Source: Enterobacterales bacterium CwR94
GTDB taxonomy: Bacteria > Pseudomonadota > Gammaproteobacteria > Enterobacterales > Enterobacteriaceae
Length of the DNA stretch: 64,000 bases
Reading direction: 5' to 3'
Assembly (NCBI GenBank): GCA_002837195.1
Contig: KZ478065.1
Location: 221,487-285,486 of the forward strand
The notes under the pieces are model-generated. The model ran no database searches. It had not been told where the DNA came from and saw only the letters and a list, made by a program, of their open reading frames with translations. Of the stretch, positions 43,039 to 56,611 are shown in pieces; within the stretch, counting starts at the first letter, position 1; every line of letters begins with the position of its first letter. The position numbers and the translations under genes were made by a program.

Positions 43039-43275
43039 ATGCGCATTATTATTTACACTAAAAATCAGTGTGTCCAGTGCGACGCGACCAAAAATGCCCT
43101 TGATAGCCGTGGCATTGCTTATCAACTCATCAACCTGGATGAACGCCCAGAAGCCCTGGATCACGTGAAAGCACTGGGTTATCGCCAGGTTCCGGTGGTG
43201 ATGGCAGAGGGGGATGCCTGGTGTGGTTTTCGCCCGGACAAAATCATGGGCCTCAGCCGTCCGGTGATGGGCTAA
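43039..43275 (+). CDS. nrdH: Glutaredoxin-like protein NrdH
   Basis: NrdH is the thioredoxin-reductase-dependent electron donor for the NrdEF ribonucleotide reductase. The 78-residue product has the active-site CVQC (about residues 11-14), the cis-proline VPVVM region (about 52) and the C-terminal WCGFRPDKIMGLSRPVMG. It is the first gene of nrdHIEF, three bases before nrdI. NrdR boxes upstream indicate control by nucleotide status. Confidence 0.97.
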   Translation: MRIIIYTKNQCVQCDATKNALDSRGIAYQLINLDERPEALDHVKALGYRQVPVVMAEGDAWCGFRPDKIMGLSRPVMG

Positions 43276-43278
43276 TCA

Positions 43279-43661
43279 ATGTATCCGCTGGTGTATTTCT
43301 CCAGTCAATCAGAGAACACCGCCCGCTTTATTCAGCGCCTGGCGGTGGACGCCAAGCGCATTCCACTGGATGCCCGGCAGACATTGCATGTTGCCCATCC
43401 CTTTATTCTGGTGGTACCCAGCTATGGCGGAGGTAGCACGCGCGGTGCCGTGCCCCGCCAGGTTATTCAGTTTCTTAATCAGCCGCAGAATCGCCAGCAA
43501 CTTCGCGGGGTGATTGCTGCGGGTAACCGTAACTTTGGCGAGGCTTATGGCCTGGCCGGCAACATTATCGCGCAGAAATGTCAGGTACCCTGCTTGTATA
43601 AGTTTGAATTGCTGGGTACTGAACACGACGTGATGCGCGTCAGGCAGGGAGTAACCCAATT

Positions 43662-43686
<25 letters not shown>
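43279..43686 (+). CDS. nrdI: Flavodoxin-like NrdI
   Basis: NrdI is a flavoprotein that helps form the dimanganese-tyrosyl radical cofactor of NrdF. The 135-residue product begins [20 protein letters not shown], the FMN phosphate-binding loop region. It continues with [23 protein letters not shown] and [18 protein letters not shown]. It overlaps the start of nrdE by 25 bases, so translation is coupled. Confidence 0.97.
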
Positions 43687-46789
<3,103 letters not shown>

Positions 46790-46798
46790 TGGTTTCAG

Positions 46799-46825
46799 GG
46801 AGCACATTTTACGTGTGCTCCTTTT
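46799..46825 (+). terminator. Terminator of nrdHIEF
   Basis: The stem GGAGCACA / TGTGCTCC is followed by CTTTT directly after the nrdF stop codon. Confidence 0.88.
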
Positions 46826-47172
46826 ATGTCTTATCACAAATTTATCTTGCACATATTTCGGCAGTTTCTTGCAGAAATATGACAATTATTCGCCAACTCT
46901 CCGTCCTCTTTTCCTGCCAATATTCTCCGTCTTCACTCGCCAAACGGGTGAATAATCCGTAAAAATTCGGAATTATTAGAAAAAATAACATTCCTGCTTA
47001 GCCCTTGCCCTATAAGGGATGAAGGGAGATTACTGTCTCGACTAGCATAATATTCGACAATTACAAGGGTTGTCTCAGATTCTGAGTGTGTTAGGTTATA
47101 AACCGTTTATTTTCACCGGGTGCAGAGAGATAACACAATAAATTAACCATTAGACAGGAAAATTATAATTGC
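46826..47172 (+). promoter_or_regulatory. proU regulatory region
   Basis: This 347-base AT-rich leader precedes proV. It includes the inverted repeat aataatccg / cggaattatt (about 46950-46977) and the repeats cccttgccctataaggg (about 47001-47018). In E. coli the equivalent region carries osmoregulated promoters and an H-NS-bound upstream element. The AT richness here is consistent with that, but individual promoters could not be fixed. Confidence 0.6.
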
Positions 47173-48372
47173 ATGGCAATTAAACTCGAAGTTAAGAACC
47201 TCTATAAAGTATTTGGTGACAATCCGGACCGCGCCTTTAAATATATTGACAAGGGAATATCAAAAGAAGCGCTGTTGGAAAAAACCGGTTTATCACTTGG
47301 CGTAAAAAACGCCAGTCTGGCCATTGAAGAAGGCGAGATATTTGTCATCATGGGGCTTTCCGGCTCAGGAAAATCCACCATGGTACGCCTTCTCAATCGT
47401 CTGATTGAACCCACACGCGGCCAGGTCATTATTGATGGCGTCGATATCGCCAAAATATCTGATAAGGCATTGCGCGATGTTCGCCGAAATAAGATCAGCA
47501 TGGTATTCCAATCCTTCGCCCTGATGCCACACATGACGGTACTGAATAATGCCGCCTTTGGTATGGAATTAGCCGGCGTTGATGTGAAAACACGCCAGGA
47601 AAAAGCGCTGGAGGCACTTAGCCAGGTGGGGCTTTCAAATTATGCCCATGCCTACCCGGATGAATTATCTGGAGGGATGCGGCAGCGCGTTGGATTAGCG
47701 CGCGCACTGGCGATTAATCCCGATATCTTATTAATGGATGAAGCCTTCTCAGCCCTCGATCCTTTAATCCGTACCGAAATGCAGGATGAATTAGTCAAAC
47801 TGCAATCTCGCCACCAGCGCACCATCGTGTTTATTTCCCACGATTTGGATGAAGCGATGCGCATTGGCGATCGCATTGCCATTATGCAAGGCGGTGAAGT
47901 GGTACAAGTCGGCACACCGGATGAAATCTTAAATAATCCGGCTAATGACTATGTGCGCACCTTCTTCCGTGGGGTGGATATTAGCCATGTCTTCAGTGCC
48001 AAGGATATTGTGCGCCGCGGTGCGGGGGCGCTGATACGTCAAGCCCCAGGTTTGGGCCCGCGCTCCGCCATTAAGCTGCTTCAGGATGAAGATCGTGACT
48101 ATGGTTATGTGTTAGACCGCGGGCAGAAATTTGTCGGCGTTGTTTCTACCGATTCTCTCAAAGGCGCGCTGGCAAGCAATGCGCCGCTGGAAAGTGCGCT
48201 GCTGGACAATCCCGCCGCCGTTTCAGGTGAGACGTCCCTCAACGAGTTGCTGTCACACGTTGCCCAGGCGCCCTGCGCGGTCCCGATTGTCGATGATGAT
48301 AATCGGTATTTGGGCATCATTTCTAAAGCAACGTTACTGCAGGCATTAGACCGTGAGGGAGCGACACAATGA
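47173..48372 (+). CDS. proV: Glycine betaine/proline ABC transporter ATPase ProV
   Basis: ProV is the cytoplasmic ATPase of the ProU osmoprotectant importer. The 399-residue product has Walker [10 protein letters not shown] (about residues 61-69), the Q-loop FQSFALMPH, the signature LSGGMRQR (about 165), Walker [14 protein letters not shown] (about 184-196), and the switch His in FISHDLDEA. The C-terminal roughly 120 residues form two CBS-type repeats that in this family sense ionic strength. It overlaps proW by four bases (ATGA), giving translational coupling. Confidence 0.97.
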   Translation: MAIKLEVKNLYKVFGDNPDRAFKYIDKGISKEALLEKTGLSLGVKNASLAIEEGEIFVIMGLSGSGKSTMVRLLNRLIEPTRGQVIIDGVDIAKISDKALRDVRRNKISMVFQSFALMPHMTVLNNAAFGMELAGVDVKTRQEKALEALSQVGLSNYAHAYPDELSGGMRQRVGLARALAINPDILLMDEAFSALDPLIRTEMQDELVKLQSRHQRTIVFISHDLDEAMRIGDRIAIMQGGEVVQVGTPDEILNNPANDYVRTFFRGVDISHVFSAKDIVRRGAGALIRQAPGLGPRSAIKLLQDEDRDYGYVLDRGQKFVGVVSTDSLKGALASNAPLESALLDNPAAVSGETSLNELLSHVAQAPCAVPIVDDDNRYLGIISKATLLQALDREGATQ

Positions 48373-49544
48373 GTGAACAAAATCAAAATCCGTGGGACAC
48401 CGCTGCCACACCAGAAACCCATACTGCGCCTTCCACAACACCTGCAGACAATAGCGCCAGCGATCCCTGGGGCAGTGCGGGCAGCGACGGCAGTTCAGCC
48501 CCGGCGAGTTCAGGTTCTGGCGATGCGGCCAACGCCTGGGGGGATCCCGCTGCGACAGGTGATGCCGCCACGCAAAGCGGTGCCAGCGACTGGTTAAACA
48601 GCGCACCCGCTCCGCAGGCTGAACACTTCAATATTATGGACCCGTTCCATAATACGTTGATCCCGTTAGACAGTTGGGTCACGCACGGCATTGACTGGAT
48701 TGTCAGTCAATTTCGTCCCGTGTTTCAGGGCATTCGCGTGCCGGTCGATACGATATTAAGCGCTTTCCAACAAGTATTGACCGGAATGCCCGCGCCGGTG
48801 GCGATTGTGATTTTCTCGTTAATTGCCTGGCAGTTAGGCAGTGCAGGCATGGGTATCGCTACACTGATTTCACTGATTCTAATCGGTGCGATCGGAGCCT
48901 GGTCACAGGCCATGATAACGCTGGCGCTGGTGCTCACCGCTCTGTTGTTTTGTATCGTCATCGGCCTGCCGCTTGGCATTTGGCTGGCACGTAGCGAGCG
49001 CGCAGCCAAGATCGTTCGCCCGTTACTGGATGCCATGCAAACGACCCCGGCGTTTGTCTACCTGGTGCCCATCGTGATGCTGTTTGGTATTGGTAACGTG
49101 CCTGGCGTTGTCGTCACCATCATCTTTGCCTTGCCACCCATTGTCCGCCTGACCATTTTGGGGATTAAGCAGGTTCCCGCTGATTTGATTGAAGCCTCGG
49201 AATCTTTTGGTGCCAGCCCGCGCCAGATGCTGTTCAAAGTGCAACTGCCACTGGCCATGCCCACCATTATGGCGGGTGTTAACCAAACGCTGATGCTTGC
49301 ACTGTCAATGGTGGTTATCGCCTCCATGATTGCCGTCGGCGGCCTCGGTCAGATGGTGCTGCGCGGTATCGGTCGCCTGGATATGGGGCTCGCCAGCGTC
49401 GGCGGTGTCGGCATTGTTATCCTTGCCATCATTCTGGATCGCCTGACCCAATCTCTGGGCCGCGACAGCCGCAGTCGCGGCAGTCGTAAATGGTATCACC
49501 ATGGCCCTGTCGGACTGCTCACCCGTCCGTTTAGTAAGCCGTAA
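48369..49544 (+). CDS. proW: Glycine betaine/proline ABC transporter permease ProW
   Basis: ProW forms the channel of ProU. The 391-residue product has a long Ala/Ser/Gly/Asp-rich polar N-terminus (about residues 1-85), somewhat longer than in E. coli ProW (354 residues). About six to seven membrane segments follow, with the permease EAA-type loop [32 protein letters not shown] (about residues 275-306). The gene lies between proV (overlap) and proX (65 bases). Confidence 0.96.
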   Translation: MSEQNQNPWDTAATPETHTAPSTTPADNSASDPWGSAGSDGSSAPASSGSGDAANAWGDPAATGDAATQSGASDWLNSAPAPQAEHFNIMDPFHNTLIPLDSWVTHGIDWIVSQFRPVFQGIRVPVDTILSAFQQVLTGMPAPVAIVIFSLIAWQLGSAGMGIATLISLILIGAIGAWSQAMITLALVLTALLFCIVIGLPLGIWLARSERAAKIVRPLLDAMQTTPAFVYLVPIVMLFGIGNVPGVVVTIIFALPPIVRLTILGIKQVPADLIEASESFGASPRQMLFKVQLPLAMPTIMAGVNQTLMLALSMVVIASMIAVGGLGQMVLRGIGRLDMGLASVGGVGIVILAIILDRLTQSLGRDSRSRGSRKWYHHGPVGLLTRPFSKP

Positions 49545-49609
49545 GGCTGACTCCGGCGGTGCACTGCGCCGCCCTCTTTCCTCTCTCATTACGATAATAA
49601 GGAACTGCT

Positions 49610-50605
49610 ATGCGCAAGACAGCATTGCTTGCCGCGGCCCTGACCGCGCTGACCGCGACCCACCTTTCCGCTGCTGAACTGCCGGGTAAGGGCATCACCG
49701 TCAAACCAGCACAGAGCACCATTTCGGAAGAGACCTTCCAGACACTGCTGGTGAGTCGTGCTCTGGAGAAACTGGGTTATACCGTAGATAAACCCAGCGA
49801 AGTCGATTACAACGTCGCCTATACGACCATGGCCGCCGGTGATGCCACCTTTATTGCCACCAACTGGAAACCTCTGCACGACGACATGTACAAAGCCGCG
49901 GGCGGTGATAATAAATTTTATCGCCAGGGCACTTACGTTCAGGGTGCTGCACAGGGATACCTGATCGATAAAAAAACGGCGGAGCAGTACAAAATCACCA
50001 ATATTGAACAACTCAAAGATCCTAAAATTGCCAAACTGTTTGATACCAATGGCGATGGCAAAGCCGACATGACCGGATGTACGCCGGGCTGGGGCTGCGA
50101 AGCGGTGATTAATCACCAGATTAAAGCCTTTGATTTGAGCAATACGGTTGAACATAACCAGGGGAACTATTCGGCAATGATTGCCGATACCATGACGCGC
50201 TTTAAGCAGGGAAAACCGATTCTGTACTACACCTGGACGCCCTATTGGGTCAGCGACATGCTAAAGCCTGGTCGTGATGTTGTCTGGCTGCAGGTGCCGT
50301 TCTCCTCAATGCCCGGCGAGCAGAAAGACATCGACACAAAATTACCAAATGGTTCCAATTATGGCTTCCCGGTAAACACCATGCACATCGTCGCCAACAA
50401 AGCCTGGGCAGAGAAAAATCCGGCGGCGGCGAAGCTGTTTGCTGAAATGAAAGTGCCGCTGGCGGATATCAACGCGCAGAATGCCCGCATGCATGATGGC
50501 GAGTCTTCTGAAGCGGCGATCAACGCTCACGTTGACGGTTGGATCAAAGCGCATCAGGCGACATTTGATCAATGGGTGGCTGACGCACTGGCTGCCGCTA
50601 AATAA
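49610..50605 (+). CDS. proX: Glycine betaine-binding periplasmic protein ProX
   Basis: ProX captures glycine betaine and proline betaine in the periplasm and delivers them to ProVW. The 331-residue product has a signal peptide cleaved after [11 protein letters not shown]. Tryptophans suited to the ligand cage are seen in [20 protein letters not shown] and [12 protein letters not shown]. Two cysteines (CTPGWGC) can form the conserved disulphide. A hairpin terminator follows. Confidence 0.97.
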   Translation: MRKTALLAAALTALTATHLSAAELPGKGITVKPAQSTISEETFQTLLVSRALEKLGYTVDKPSEVDYNVAYTTMAAGDATFIATNWKPLHDDMYKAAGGDNKFYRQGTYVQGAAQGYLIDKKTAEQYKITNIEQLKDPKIAKLFDTNGDGKADMTGCTPGWGCEAVINHQIKAFDLSNTVEHNQGNYSAMIADTMTRFKQGKPILYYTWTPYWVSDMLKPGRDVVWLQVPFSSMPGEQKDIDTKLPNGSNYGFPVNTMHIVANKAWAEKNPAAAKLFAEMKVPLADINAQNARMHDGESSEAAINAHVDGWIKAHQATFDQWVADALAAAK

Positions 50606-50617
50606 TTTTCCTCTTTT

Positions 50618-50642
50618 CCCTCTCTTGTTTTGCAAGAGAGGG
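50618..50642 (+). terminator. Probable terminator after proX
   Basis: The stem CCCTCTCTTG / CAAGAGAGGG lies directly after proX. The T-run on the right is interrupted (aacctctctttt), so efficiency is uncertain. Confidence 0.7.
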
Positions 50643-51452
50643 AACCTCTCTTTTGGTTACGAGTCTCACTGGTTTAACCTGTCAAGAAACTTCACGCAGC
50701 AATAATTTTTTGCGTTATTATTCGCAACTAGCGCAGCTTTATGCGCCAAATGAACGTCTAAAGCCTCATTTTCTGCGGCAAATTTCCATTTGTAGCGTGA
50801 TGATCGTCAGAATTTTGTTATTAATTAGAACGCATATAGTCATTATGGGGATTTTTCGGCCCACTGGACTATAAAGGATTAGACAAGTCTGCTAAGGTTT
50901 GTCGAAGGTTATTGAGGCTGGTTACTTTTTCGGATGCAATTATCACTGTTCAGCAGGGTTAAAGAATGTCGCAGCAGATAGCACTCGCTGGCGAATACGC
51001 ACTTTCCACAAGCGAGCCACAGCCCGTTAATGACATGCTGTGGGGCGCATCCTTGTTCCTGGCAGCCCCTTGTTCCTCTGATAGAGACCGGCTCAGTTTT
51101 GCTGTCCTCATGCAACCTAACTTATCGCTACGCAAGCTCCGCTTGTTATCAGGCAATGAGTTTCTGAAGCGTAGATATGAAAAATTTGCCCGCGCTCAGG
51201 CGTGTGCACCGCAGCGTCTTTACGAAAAACACTGACGTTTGCATCTTGATTTTTGCCCACTCTGTTGGGCTTTGGCATGTTAGACGTGGCCCTTTGGCCC
51301 TCCCCTTACCGGGAGTTCTTCGCGCGGCTAAGTGCCCTGGGTTATGGAGTGACCTGGAAAATTGTGGTGGCCGCGCTATCCGGTAACTTCCAGATAGTGT
51401 CGTCGCACCGTCACCTGATACCAGACCCGTTGCAACAGTGAGGTTTTTTTAG
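50643..51452. other. Long spacer between proX and mprA
   Basis: E. coli has ygaY, ygaZ and ygaH here; none is recognisable in this window. Two plus-strand frames (50966-51235 and 51253-51441) look only weakly coding and resemble no family I know. The stem gccca / tgggc at about 51258-51273 could be a terminator. The region probably includes the mprA promoter near its right end. Confidence 0.5.
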
Positions 51453-51983
51453 ATGGAAAGTTCGTTTACCCCCATTGAACAGATGCTAAATTTCCGTGCC
51501 AATCGCCAACAAAATTTCCCGCTACAAGAGATTATGTTGACGCGTCTTTGTATGCATATGCAGAGCAAATTGCTGGAAAACCGCAACCGGATGCTGAAGG
51601 CTCAAGGGATCAACGAAACATTGTTTATGGCACTGATCACGCTGGATGCGCAGGAAGATCACAGTATTCAGCCCTCTGAGCTGAGCAGTGCGCTGGGTTC
51701 ATCACGGACCAATGCAACCCGCATTGCCGATGAACTGGAGCGCCGTGGTTGGATTGAACGCCGTGAAAGTGATAACGATCGTCGCTGCCTGCATTTACAC
51801 CTGACCGAGAAAGGCAATGCGTTTTTACGCCAGATGCTGCCTCCTCAGCATCAGAGCCTGCAATACATGTGGTCTGTGCTGTCAGCCAGTGAAAAAGAGC
51901 AGTTGGAAGGCATCCTGCGTAAGCTGCTGACACGCCTTGATCACATGGATTCCGACGAGTCTGTCGCCACCCTTTCAAACTAA
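51453..51983 (+). CDS. mprA: MarR-family repressor MprA (EmrR)
   Basis: MprA represses emrAB and is released by uncouplers and hydrophobic drugs. The 176-residue protein starts [18 protein letters not shown]. It has the winged helix-turn-helix in [51 protein letters not shown] (about residues 70-120) and a conserved C-terminal dimer helix. It lies 166 bases upstream of emrA in the order mprA-emrA-emrB, as in E. coli. A GC-rich hairpin (agcggtgttcaccgct, about 52063-52078) lies in the gap. Confidence 0.97.
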   Translation: MESSFTPIEQMLNFRANRQQNFPLQEIMLTRLCMHMQSKLLENRNRMLKAQGINETLFMALITLDAQEDHSIQPSELSSALGSSRTNATRIADELERRGWIERRESDNDRRCLHLHLTEKGNAFLRQMLPPQHQSLQYMWSVLSASEKEQLEGILRKLLTRLDHMDSDESVATLSN

Positions 51984-52149
51984 TTCCTGCCAATGGCAAT
52001 TCGTGCAACATAATGTCGCACCGAAACCGTTATTTTACACAACTTGAAGAATTGAGATCGGCCAGCGGTGTTCACCGCTGGCTTTTTTGGCTCGGGATTC
52101 GGCGTACAGGATGTTTGCTCCCCGACTGACGTGGATAGTGGAGAGTACC

Positions 52150-53325
52150 ATGAGTTCAAATGCGGAGAGGGTTGACCCGCAGCAACCAGGTAATAAAAAG
52201 AAGAAGCGCAAAGGGGCGCTACTGTTACTGGCCGGGTTGTTCATTGTATTGGGTGTTGCGTGGCTGATTTACTGGTTTCTCGTGTTGCGTCATTTTCAGG
52301 AAACGGATGACGCCTACGTCGCGGGGAATCAAGTGCAGGTAATGGCACAAGTCTCAGGCAGTGTGAATAAAGTCTGGTTTGAGAATACCGATTACGTCAA
52401 AAAAGGCGATTTGCTGGTCACGTTAGACAAAACCGATGCCGAACAAGCGTTTGAAAAAGCGCAAACTGCACTGGCCACCAGCGTGCGCCAAACGCAACAG
52501 TTGATTGTGAATAATCGCCAGTATGAAGCCAATATCGCGGTGAAGAAAACCGCGCTGGCGCAGACTGAAACGGATTTGCGTCGTCGGGAGCCTTTGGGGA
52601 ACGCTAACCTGATTGGCCGGGAAGAGCTGCAACACGCGCGTGATGCCGTGGCCAGTGCGAAAGCCGAACTGGATGTCGCCGTGCAGCAGTACAATGCTAA
52701 TCAAGCCATGATTCTGAAGACCTCACTGGCGAATCAACCCGCGGTAAAACAGAGCGCGGCGGCGTTGCGTGATGCCTGGTTAGGGCTACAGCGTACCGAG
52801 ATCGTCAGCCCAATGGACGGCTTTGTGTCACGCCGCAGTGTGCAGGTGGGCGCGCAAATTAGCCCTTCCACACCGCTGATGGCTGTGGTGCCAGCCACCA
52901 ATCTGTGGGTCGATGCCAACTTCAAAGAGACACAGCTCGCCAATGTGCGTATCGGACAGCCCGCCACGGTCATCAGTGATATTTACGGTGATGACGTGGT
53001 GTACCGCGGAAAAGTCATCGGATTAGATATGGGCACCGGCAGCGCTTTCTCACTGCTGCCTGCACAGAATGCCACGGGGAACTGGATTAAAGTGGTCCAG
53101 CGCTTGCCCGTGCGCATTGAGCTGGATCCACAAGAGGTCGCCAAGCATCCTTTGCGCATTGGCCTGTCAACCTTAGTCAAAGTGGACACCACCAATGTTG
53201 ATGGTGCCGTGTTGGCGACGCAGGTTCGTAAAGCGCCCGCTTACGAAAGTGATGCACTGGCGCTGGATTTGGCTCCGGTTAATACGTTGATTGGCGAAAT
53301 CATTCGTGCCAATAGCGGTCAATAA
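52150..53325 (+). CDS. emrA: Multidrug efflux membrane fusion protein EmrA
   Basis: EmrA is the periplasmic adaptor linking EmrB to TolC. The 391-residue product has one N-terminal membrane anchor (ALLLLAGLFIVLGVAWLIYWF, about residues 25-45). It is followed by the barrel-sandwich half ETDDAYVAGNQVQVMAQVSGSVNKV, a coiled-coil hairpin rich in Ala, Gln and Glu (about 95-200), the second lipoyl half and beta-barrel (IVSPMDGFVSRRSVQVGAQI). The ATG at 52150 has GGAGAG upstream. emrB follows after 12 bases. Confidence 0.97.
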   Translation: MSSNAERVDPQQPGNKKKKRKGALLLLAGLFIVLGVAWLIYWFLVLRHFQETDDAYVAGNQVQVMAQVSGSVNKVWFENTDYVKKGDLLVTLDKTDAEQAFEKAQTALATSVRQTQQLIVNNRQYEANIAVKKTALAQTETDLRRREPLGNANLIGREELQHARDAVASAKAELDVAVQQYNANQAMILKTSLANQPAVKQSAAALRDAWLGLQRTEIVSPMDGFVSRRSVQVGAQISPSTPLMAVVPATNLWVDANFKETQLANVRIGQPATVISDIYGDDVVYRGKVIGLDMGTGSAFSLLPAQNATGNWIKVVQRLPVRIELDPQEVAKHPLRIGLSTLVKVDTTNVDGAVLATQVRKAPAYESDALALDLAPVNTLIGEIIRANSGQ

Positions 53326-53337
53326 CCGGAGGCAATA

Positions 53338-54876
53338 ATGGCTGCTCGTAAACCGTTGGAAGGCATGCCGCTGGTCTTGATGACCATCGCCTTGTCACTG
53401 GCAACCTTTATGCAGGTGCTGGATTCAACCATTGCCAACGTGGCCATTCCGACCATTGCCGGTAACCTCGGTGCCTCAAACTCACAGGGCACCTGGGTCA
53501 TAACATCGTTTGGGGTGGCAAACGCCATCTCTATTCCGATTACCGGCTGGTTGGCAAAACGCGTCGGCGAAGTGAAACTGTTTCTCTGGTCCACCATTGC
53601 GTTTGTGATTGCTTCCTGGCTGTGCGGCATGGCAGAAAACCTTAGCATGTTGATTTTCTTCCGTGTTCTGCAGGGTGTGGTTGCAGGCCCATTGATCCCC
53701 TTGTCGCAAAGTTTGTTACTGAGTAATTATCCTCCCGCCAAGCGCAGCATCGCCCTGTCACTGTGGGCAATGACCGTCATTGTGGCCCCGATTTGTGGTC
53801 CGATACTGGGTGGCTGGATCAGCGACAACTATCACTGGGGGTGGATCTTCTTTATTAACGTGCCTATCGGTGTGGCGGTGGTTATTTTGACGCTGCAAAC
53901 GCTGCGCGGCCGCGAAACGGAAACCCGTATTCAGCCCATCGATATGGTGGGGCTTGCGCTATTGGTGGTGGGCGTGGGATCGCTACAGGTGATGTTGGAT
54001 CAGGGGAAAGAGCTGGACTGGTTTAACTCGACGGAAATTATCACACTCACGGTTATTGCCGTTGTGGCGCTCGCAGTGTTACTGGTGTGGGAGTTGACTG
54101 ACGATCACCCGATAGTGGATTTGTCGTTGTTTAAATCGCGGAATTTCACCATTGGCTGTCTGTCAATCAGCCTTGCCTACATGCTCTATTTCGGCTCGAT
54201 TGTGTTGCTGCCTCAGCTATTACAAGAGGTTTACGGCTACACGGCAACCTGGGCGGGATTGGCATCGGCACCAGTGGGGATCATTCCCGTGATCTTGTCG
54301 CCAATCATTGGGCGTTTCGCGCACAAGATTGATATGCGCCAGTTAGTGACGTTCAGTTTTATTATGTATGCCGTCTGCTTTTACTGGCGCGCGTACACCT
54401 TCGAGCCGGGCATGGATTTTGCCGCCTCTGCGTGGCCGCAGTTTATTCAGGGCTTCGCCGTGGCGTGTTTCTTTATGCCACTCACCACCATTACGCTGTC
54501 GGGTTTACCGCCTGAGCGTCTGGCAGCTGCTTCGAGTTTGTCGAACTTCACCCGTACGCTGGCAGGCTCAATCGGCACGTCCATTACTACGACGTTATGG
54601 ACTAACCGCGAATCACTGCATCATGCGCATTTGACAGAGTCCGTGACGCCTTATAACCCTGATGCACAGCAGATGTATAACCAGCTAGAGCAACTGGGTA
54701 TGAGCCACCAACAGGCCTCTGGCTACATTGCACAGCAGATTACCAATCAGGGTCTGATTATTTCAGCCAATGAGATATTTTGGGCTTCGGCGGGAGTATT
54801 TTTGATTTTGCTGGTGCTGATCTGGTTTGCTCGCCCACCCTTTGGTGCGGGCAGTGGCGGCGGTGGTGCACACTAA
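53338..54876 (+). CDS. emrB: Multidrug efflux MFS transporter EmrB
   Basis: EmrB is the inner membrane 14-helix drug:H+ antiporter (DHA2 family) of the EmrAB-TolC pump. The 512-residue product shows the family motif LDSTIANVAIPTIAG (about residues 25-39), GWLAKRVGEVK, RVLQGVVAGPLIPLSQSLL (motif B region) and WRWIFFINVP-like GWIFFINVPIG. It ends in a Gly-rich tail. It is cotranscribed with emrA (AGGAGG-like site AACCGGAGG before the ATG). A terminator follows. Confidence 0.97.
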   Translation: MAARKPLEGMPLVLMTIALSLATFMQVLDSTIANVAIPTIAGNLGASNSQGTWVITSFGVANAISIPITGWLAKRVGEVKLFLWSTIAFVIASWLCGMAENLSMLIFFRVLQGVVAGPLIPLSQSLLLSNYPPAKRSIALSLWAMTVIVAPICGPILGGWISDNYHWGWIFFINVPIGVAVVILTLQTLRGRETETRIQPIDMVGLALLVVGVGSLQVMLDQGKELDWFNSTEIITLTVIAVVALAVLLVWELTDDHPIVDLSLFKSRNFTIGCLSISLAYMLYFGSIVLLPQLLQEVYGYTATWAGLASAPVGIIPVILSPIIGRFAHKIDMRQLVTFSFIMYAVCFYWRAYTFEPGMDFAASAWPQFIQGFAVACFFMPLTTITLSGLPPERLAAASSLSNFTRTLAGSIGTSITTTLWTNRESLHHAHLTESVTPYNPDAQQMYNQLEQLGMSHQQASGYIAQQITNQGLIISANEIFWASAGVFLILLVLIWFARPPFGAGSGGGGAH

Positions 54877-54884
54877 CTGAAAAA

Positions 54885-54915
54885 AAAACCGCCTTCTGTT
54901 TTGGAAGGCGGTTTT
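54885..54915. terminator. Bidirectional terminator between emrB and yfiF
   Basis: The stem AACCGCCTTC / GAAGGCGGTT has an A-run on the left and TT on the right. It serves both convergent genes, emrB and yfiF. Confidence 0.9.
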
Positions 54916-54921
54916 ATGTGA

Positions 54922-55953
54922 TTAATGGTTTTGACGCCACCATTCAGCGAGCAGGATACCTGTCGCTACCGAGACGTTAAGGCTTTCAACGCACCCGGTC
55001 CCTTCAATCGACAAGCTCAGATCGCCCTGCTGGAAGGCGCTGTCAGACAGGCCATCGCTCTCTTGTCCCAACACCAGTACCATTTTCTTCGGTAATTCAG
55101 CACGTGCCAGTGGCACGCCCTGATGACTGGAGGTGGTGACAATGGTGTAGCCAGCTTTACGGAACGCATTAAGCCCATCAACAAAACTGTCAGCCGTGAT
55201 GGCTTTGACGTGTTCGGCACCGCCTTCGGCAGTACGCACAGCAGCACCGGATTCCAGTAAAGAGGCATCATTCACCAACACCCCTTTCGCGCCAAAGTGC
55301 GCACAGCTCCGCATAATACCGCCAAGGTTGTGTGGGTTACCGATATCTTCCAGTGCCAACACGCAATCTGTTTCATTCGCTGTGGCAATCCACTCGTGAA
55401 CCAGTGTTCCATTGCGTTTTTTAATCAGGAAACACACGCCGCCGTGGTGCTCAGTGCCTGATGCTTTGGTCAGTTCAGCATCATCCACCACGTGGTAGGC
55501 TTTACGGTTCGCCGCCAGATATTTCAGCGCTTCACGGAAACGCGGGGTGACGCTCTGGATAAACCAAGCGCGAACAATACACTCTGGGCGGCTAGCCCAT
55601 AATGCCTGACACGCATTCTCACCGTACACACGGGTTTCTTCCTGGCGTTGACGACGGATCTGCTCCGGATCGACATAGCTTTTACCGCTGATACCGCCGT
55701 GATCGGGTGCGGCTGGACGATCGTCACTCGGTGCGCGGGACACCGTTTTCCACGGTGAGGCACTGCTGCGATCATCACCACGTGGTTTTCGTTCCCCACG
55801 CGGGCCCCCGCCACGACGCTCACCACCCGCAGATGGAGCTGGACGTCCGCCTTTGCCAGTACGCGGATTGTGACCACGTTTGTCGTTGCCTTCTTCACCG
55901 CGGACAAACATCACTTTGACTTTCCCGCTTTTACCTTTAAATTCGTCGCTCAT
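54922..55953 (-). CDS. yfiF: SpoU-family RNA methyltransferase YfiF
   Basis: YfiF is a putative SPOUT RNA 2'-O-methyltransferase. The 343-residue product has a basic, low-complexity N-terminus (about residues 1-95, rich in Gly, Arg and Lys) and a substrate-binding domain. The catalytic knot carries motif 1 [21 protein letters not shown], motif 2 [13 protein letters not shown] and motif 3 [25 protein letters not shown]. It is divergent from trxC as in E. coli, but its E. coli neighbour ung is at the other end of the window. The RNA target is not certain. Confidence 0.95.
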   Translation of the reverse strand: MSDEFKGKSGKVKVMFVRGEEGNDKRGHNPRTGKGGRPAPSAGGERRGGGPRGERKPRGDDRSSASPWKTVSRAPSDDRPAAPDHGGISGKSYVDPEQIRRQRQEETRVYGENACQALWASRPECIVRAWFIQSVTPRFREALKYLAANRKAYHVVDDAELTKASGTEHHGGVCFLIKKRNGTLVHEWIATANETDCVLALEDIGNPHNLGGIMRSCAHFGAKGVLVNDASLLESGAAVRTAEGGAEHVKAITADSFVDGLNAFRKAGYTIVTTSSHQGVPLARAELPKKMVLVLGQESDGLSDSAFQQGDLSLSIEGTGCVESLNVSVATGILLAEWWRQNH

Positions 55954-56144
55954 TTCTCTCTCCTGCTGGGCGCTGCACGAAGCGCGCAGATTACCCGAAG
56001 TGACAGCGCTTAGCCATCAAGATTCGCATTATGCTGTTAACTATTACATCCATTGAGTAAACCGTTTGGAGCGCGCGTTTAACGCACGCCATACTTAGCG
56101 TTATTCATGATGGACGATCATGCCAACCATTTTTGAGGTGAACT

Positions 56145-56567
56145 ATGAATACGATTTGCGCATCCTGCCAGGCGACAAATCGCGTTCCTGATGAACGCGT
56201 TGCCGATGGCGCAAAATGCGGCCGCTGCGGCAACGAATTGTTCGACGGTGAAGTGATTAATGCCACCAGCGCAACCCTGGACAAATATCTCAAGGATGAC
56301 CTGCCCGTTGTCATTGATTTTTGGGCGCCCTGGTGCGGTCCTTGTCGTCACTTTGCTCCGGTCTTTGAAGAGGTTGCGGACGACCGCAGCGGTAAAGTTC
56401 GCTTTATAAAGATAGACACCGAAGCCGAGCCCGCCCTGAGCCAACGCTTTCGCATCCGCAGTATCCCCACCATCATGTTGTTTAAAGAGGGAAAATTGGT
56501 GGATCAACTGGGCGGTGCGTTACCGAAAGGGCCGTTTGAACAATGGCTGGATGAAGCGCTGCAGTAA
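56145..56567 (+). CDS. trxC: Thioredoxin 2
   Basis: TrxC is an oxidative-stress-induced thioredoxin. The 140-residue product has the distinctive N-terminal zinc domain (CASCQ, about residues 5-9; CGRCG, about 26-30). The thioredoxin fold carries the active site [11 protein letters not shown] (about 60-70) and the cis-proline [10 protein letters not shown] (about 107). OxyR control is known in E. coli; no OxyR site was confirmed here. tapT follows after 44 bases. Confidence 0.97.
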   Translation: MNTICASCQATNRVPDERVADGAKCGRCGNELFDGEVINATSATLDKYLKDDLPVVIDFWAPWCGPCRHFAPVFEEVADDRSGKVRFIKIDTEAEPALSQRFRIRSIPTIMLFKEGKLVDQLGGALPKGPFEQWLDEALQ

Positions 56568-56611
56568 AATCACTTCTCAGGTAAAATGGCGTTTTTCTGT
56601 TTGCTGATATC

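Noticed and set aside
50966..51441. Two plus-strand frames between proX and mprA.
   Set aside because: Weak coding character, no recognisable family, no convincing start signals.
55524..55907. Long minus-strand alternative frame overlapping yfiF.
   Set aside because: It is a shadow of the basic low-complexity N-terminus of YfiF.
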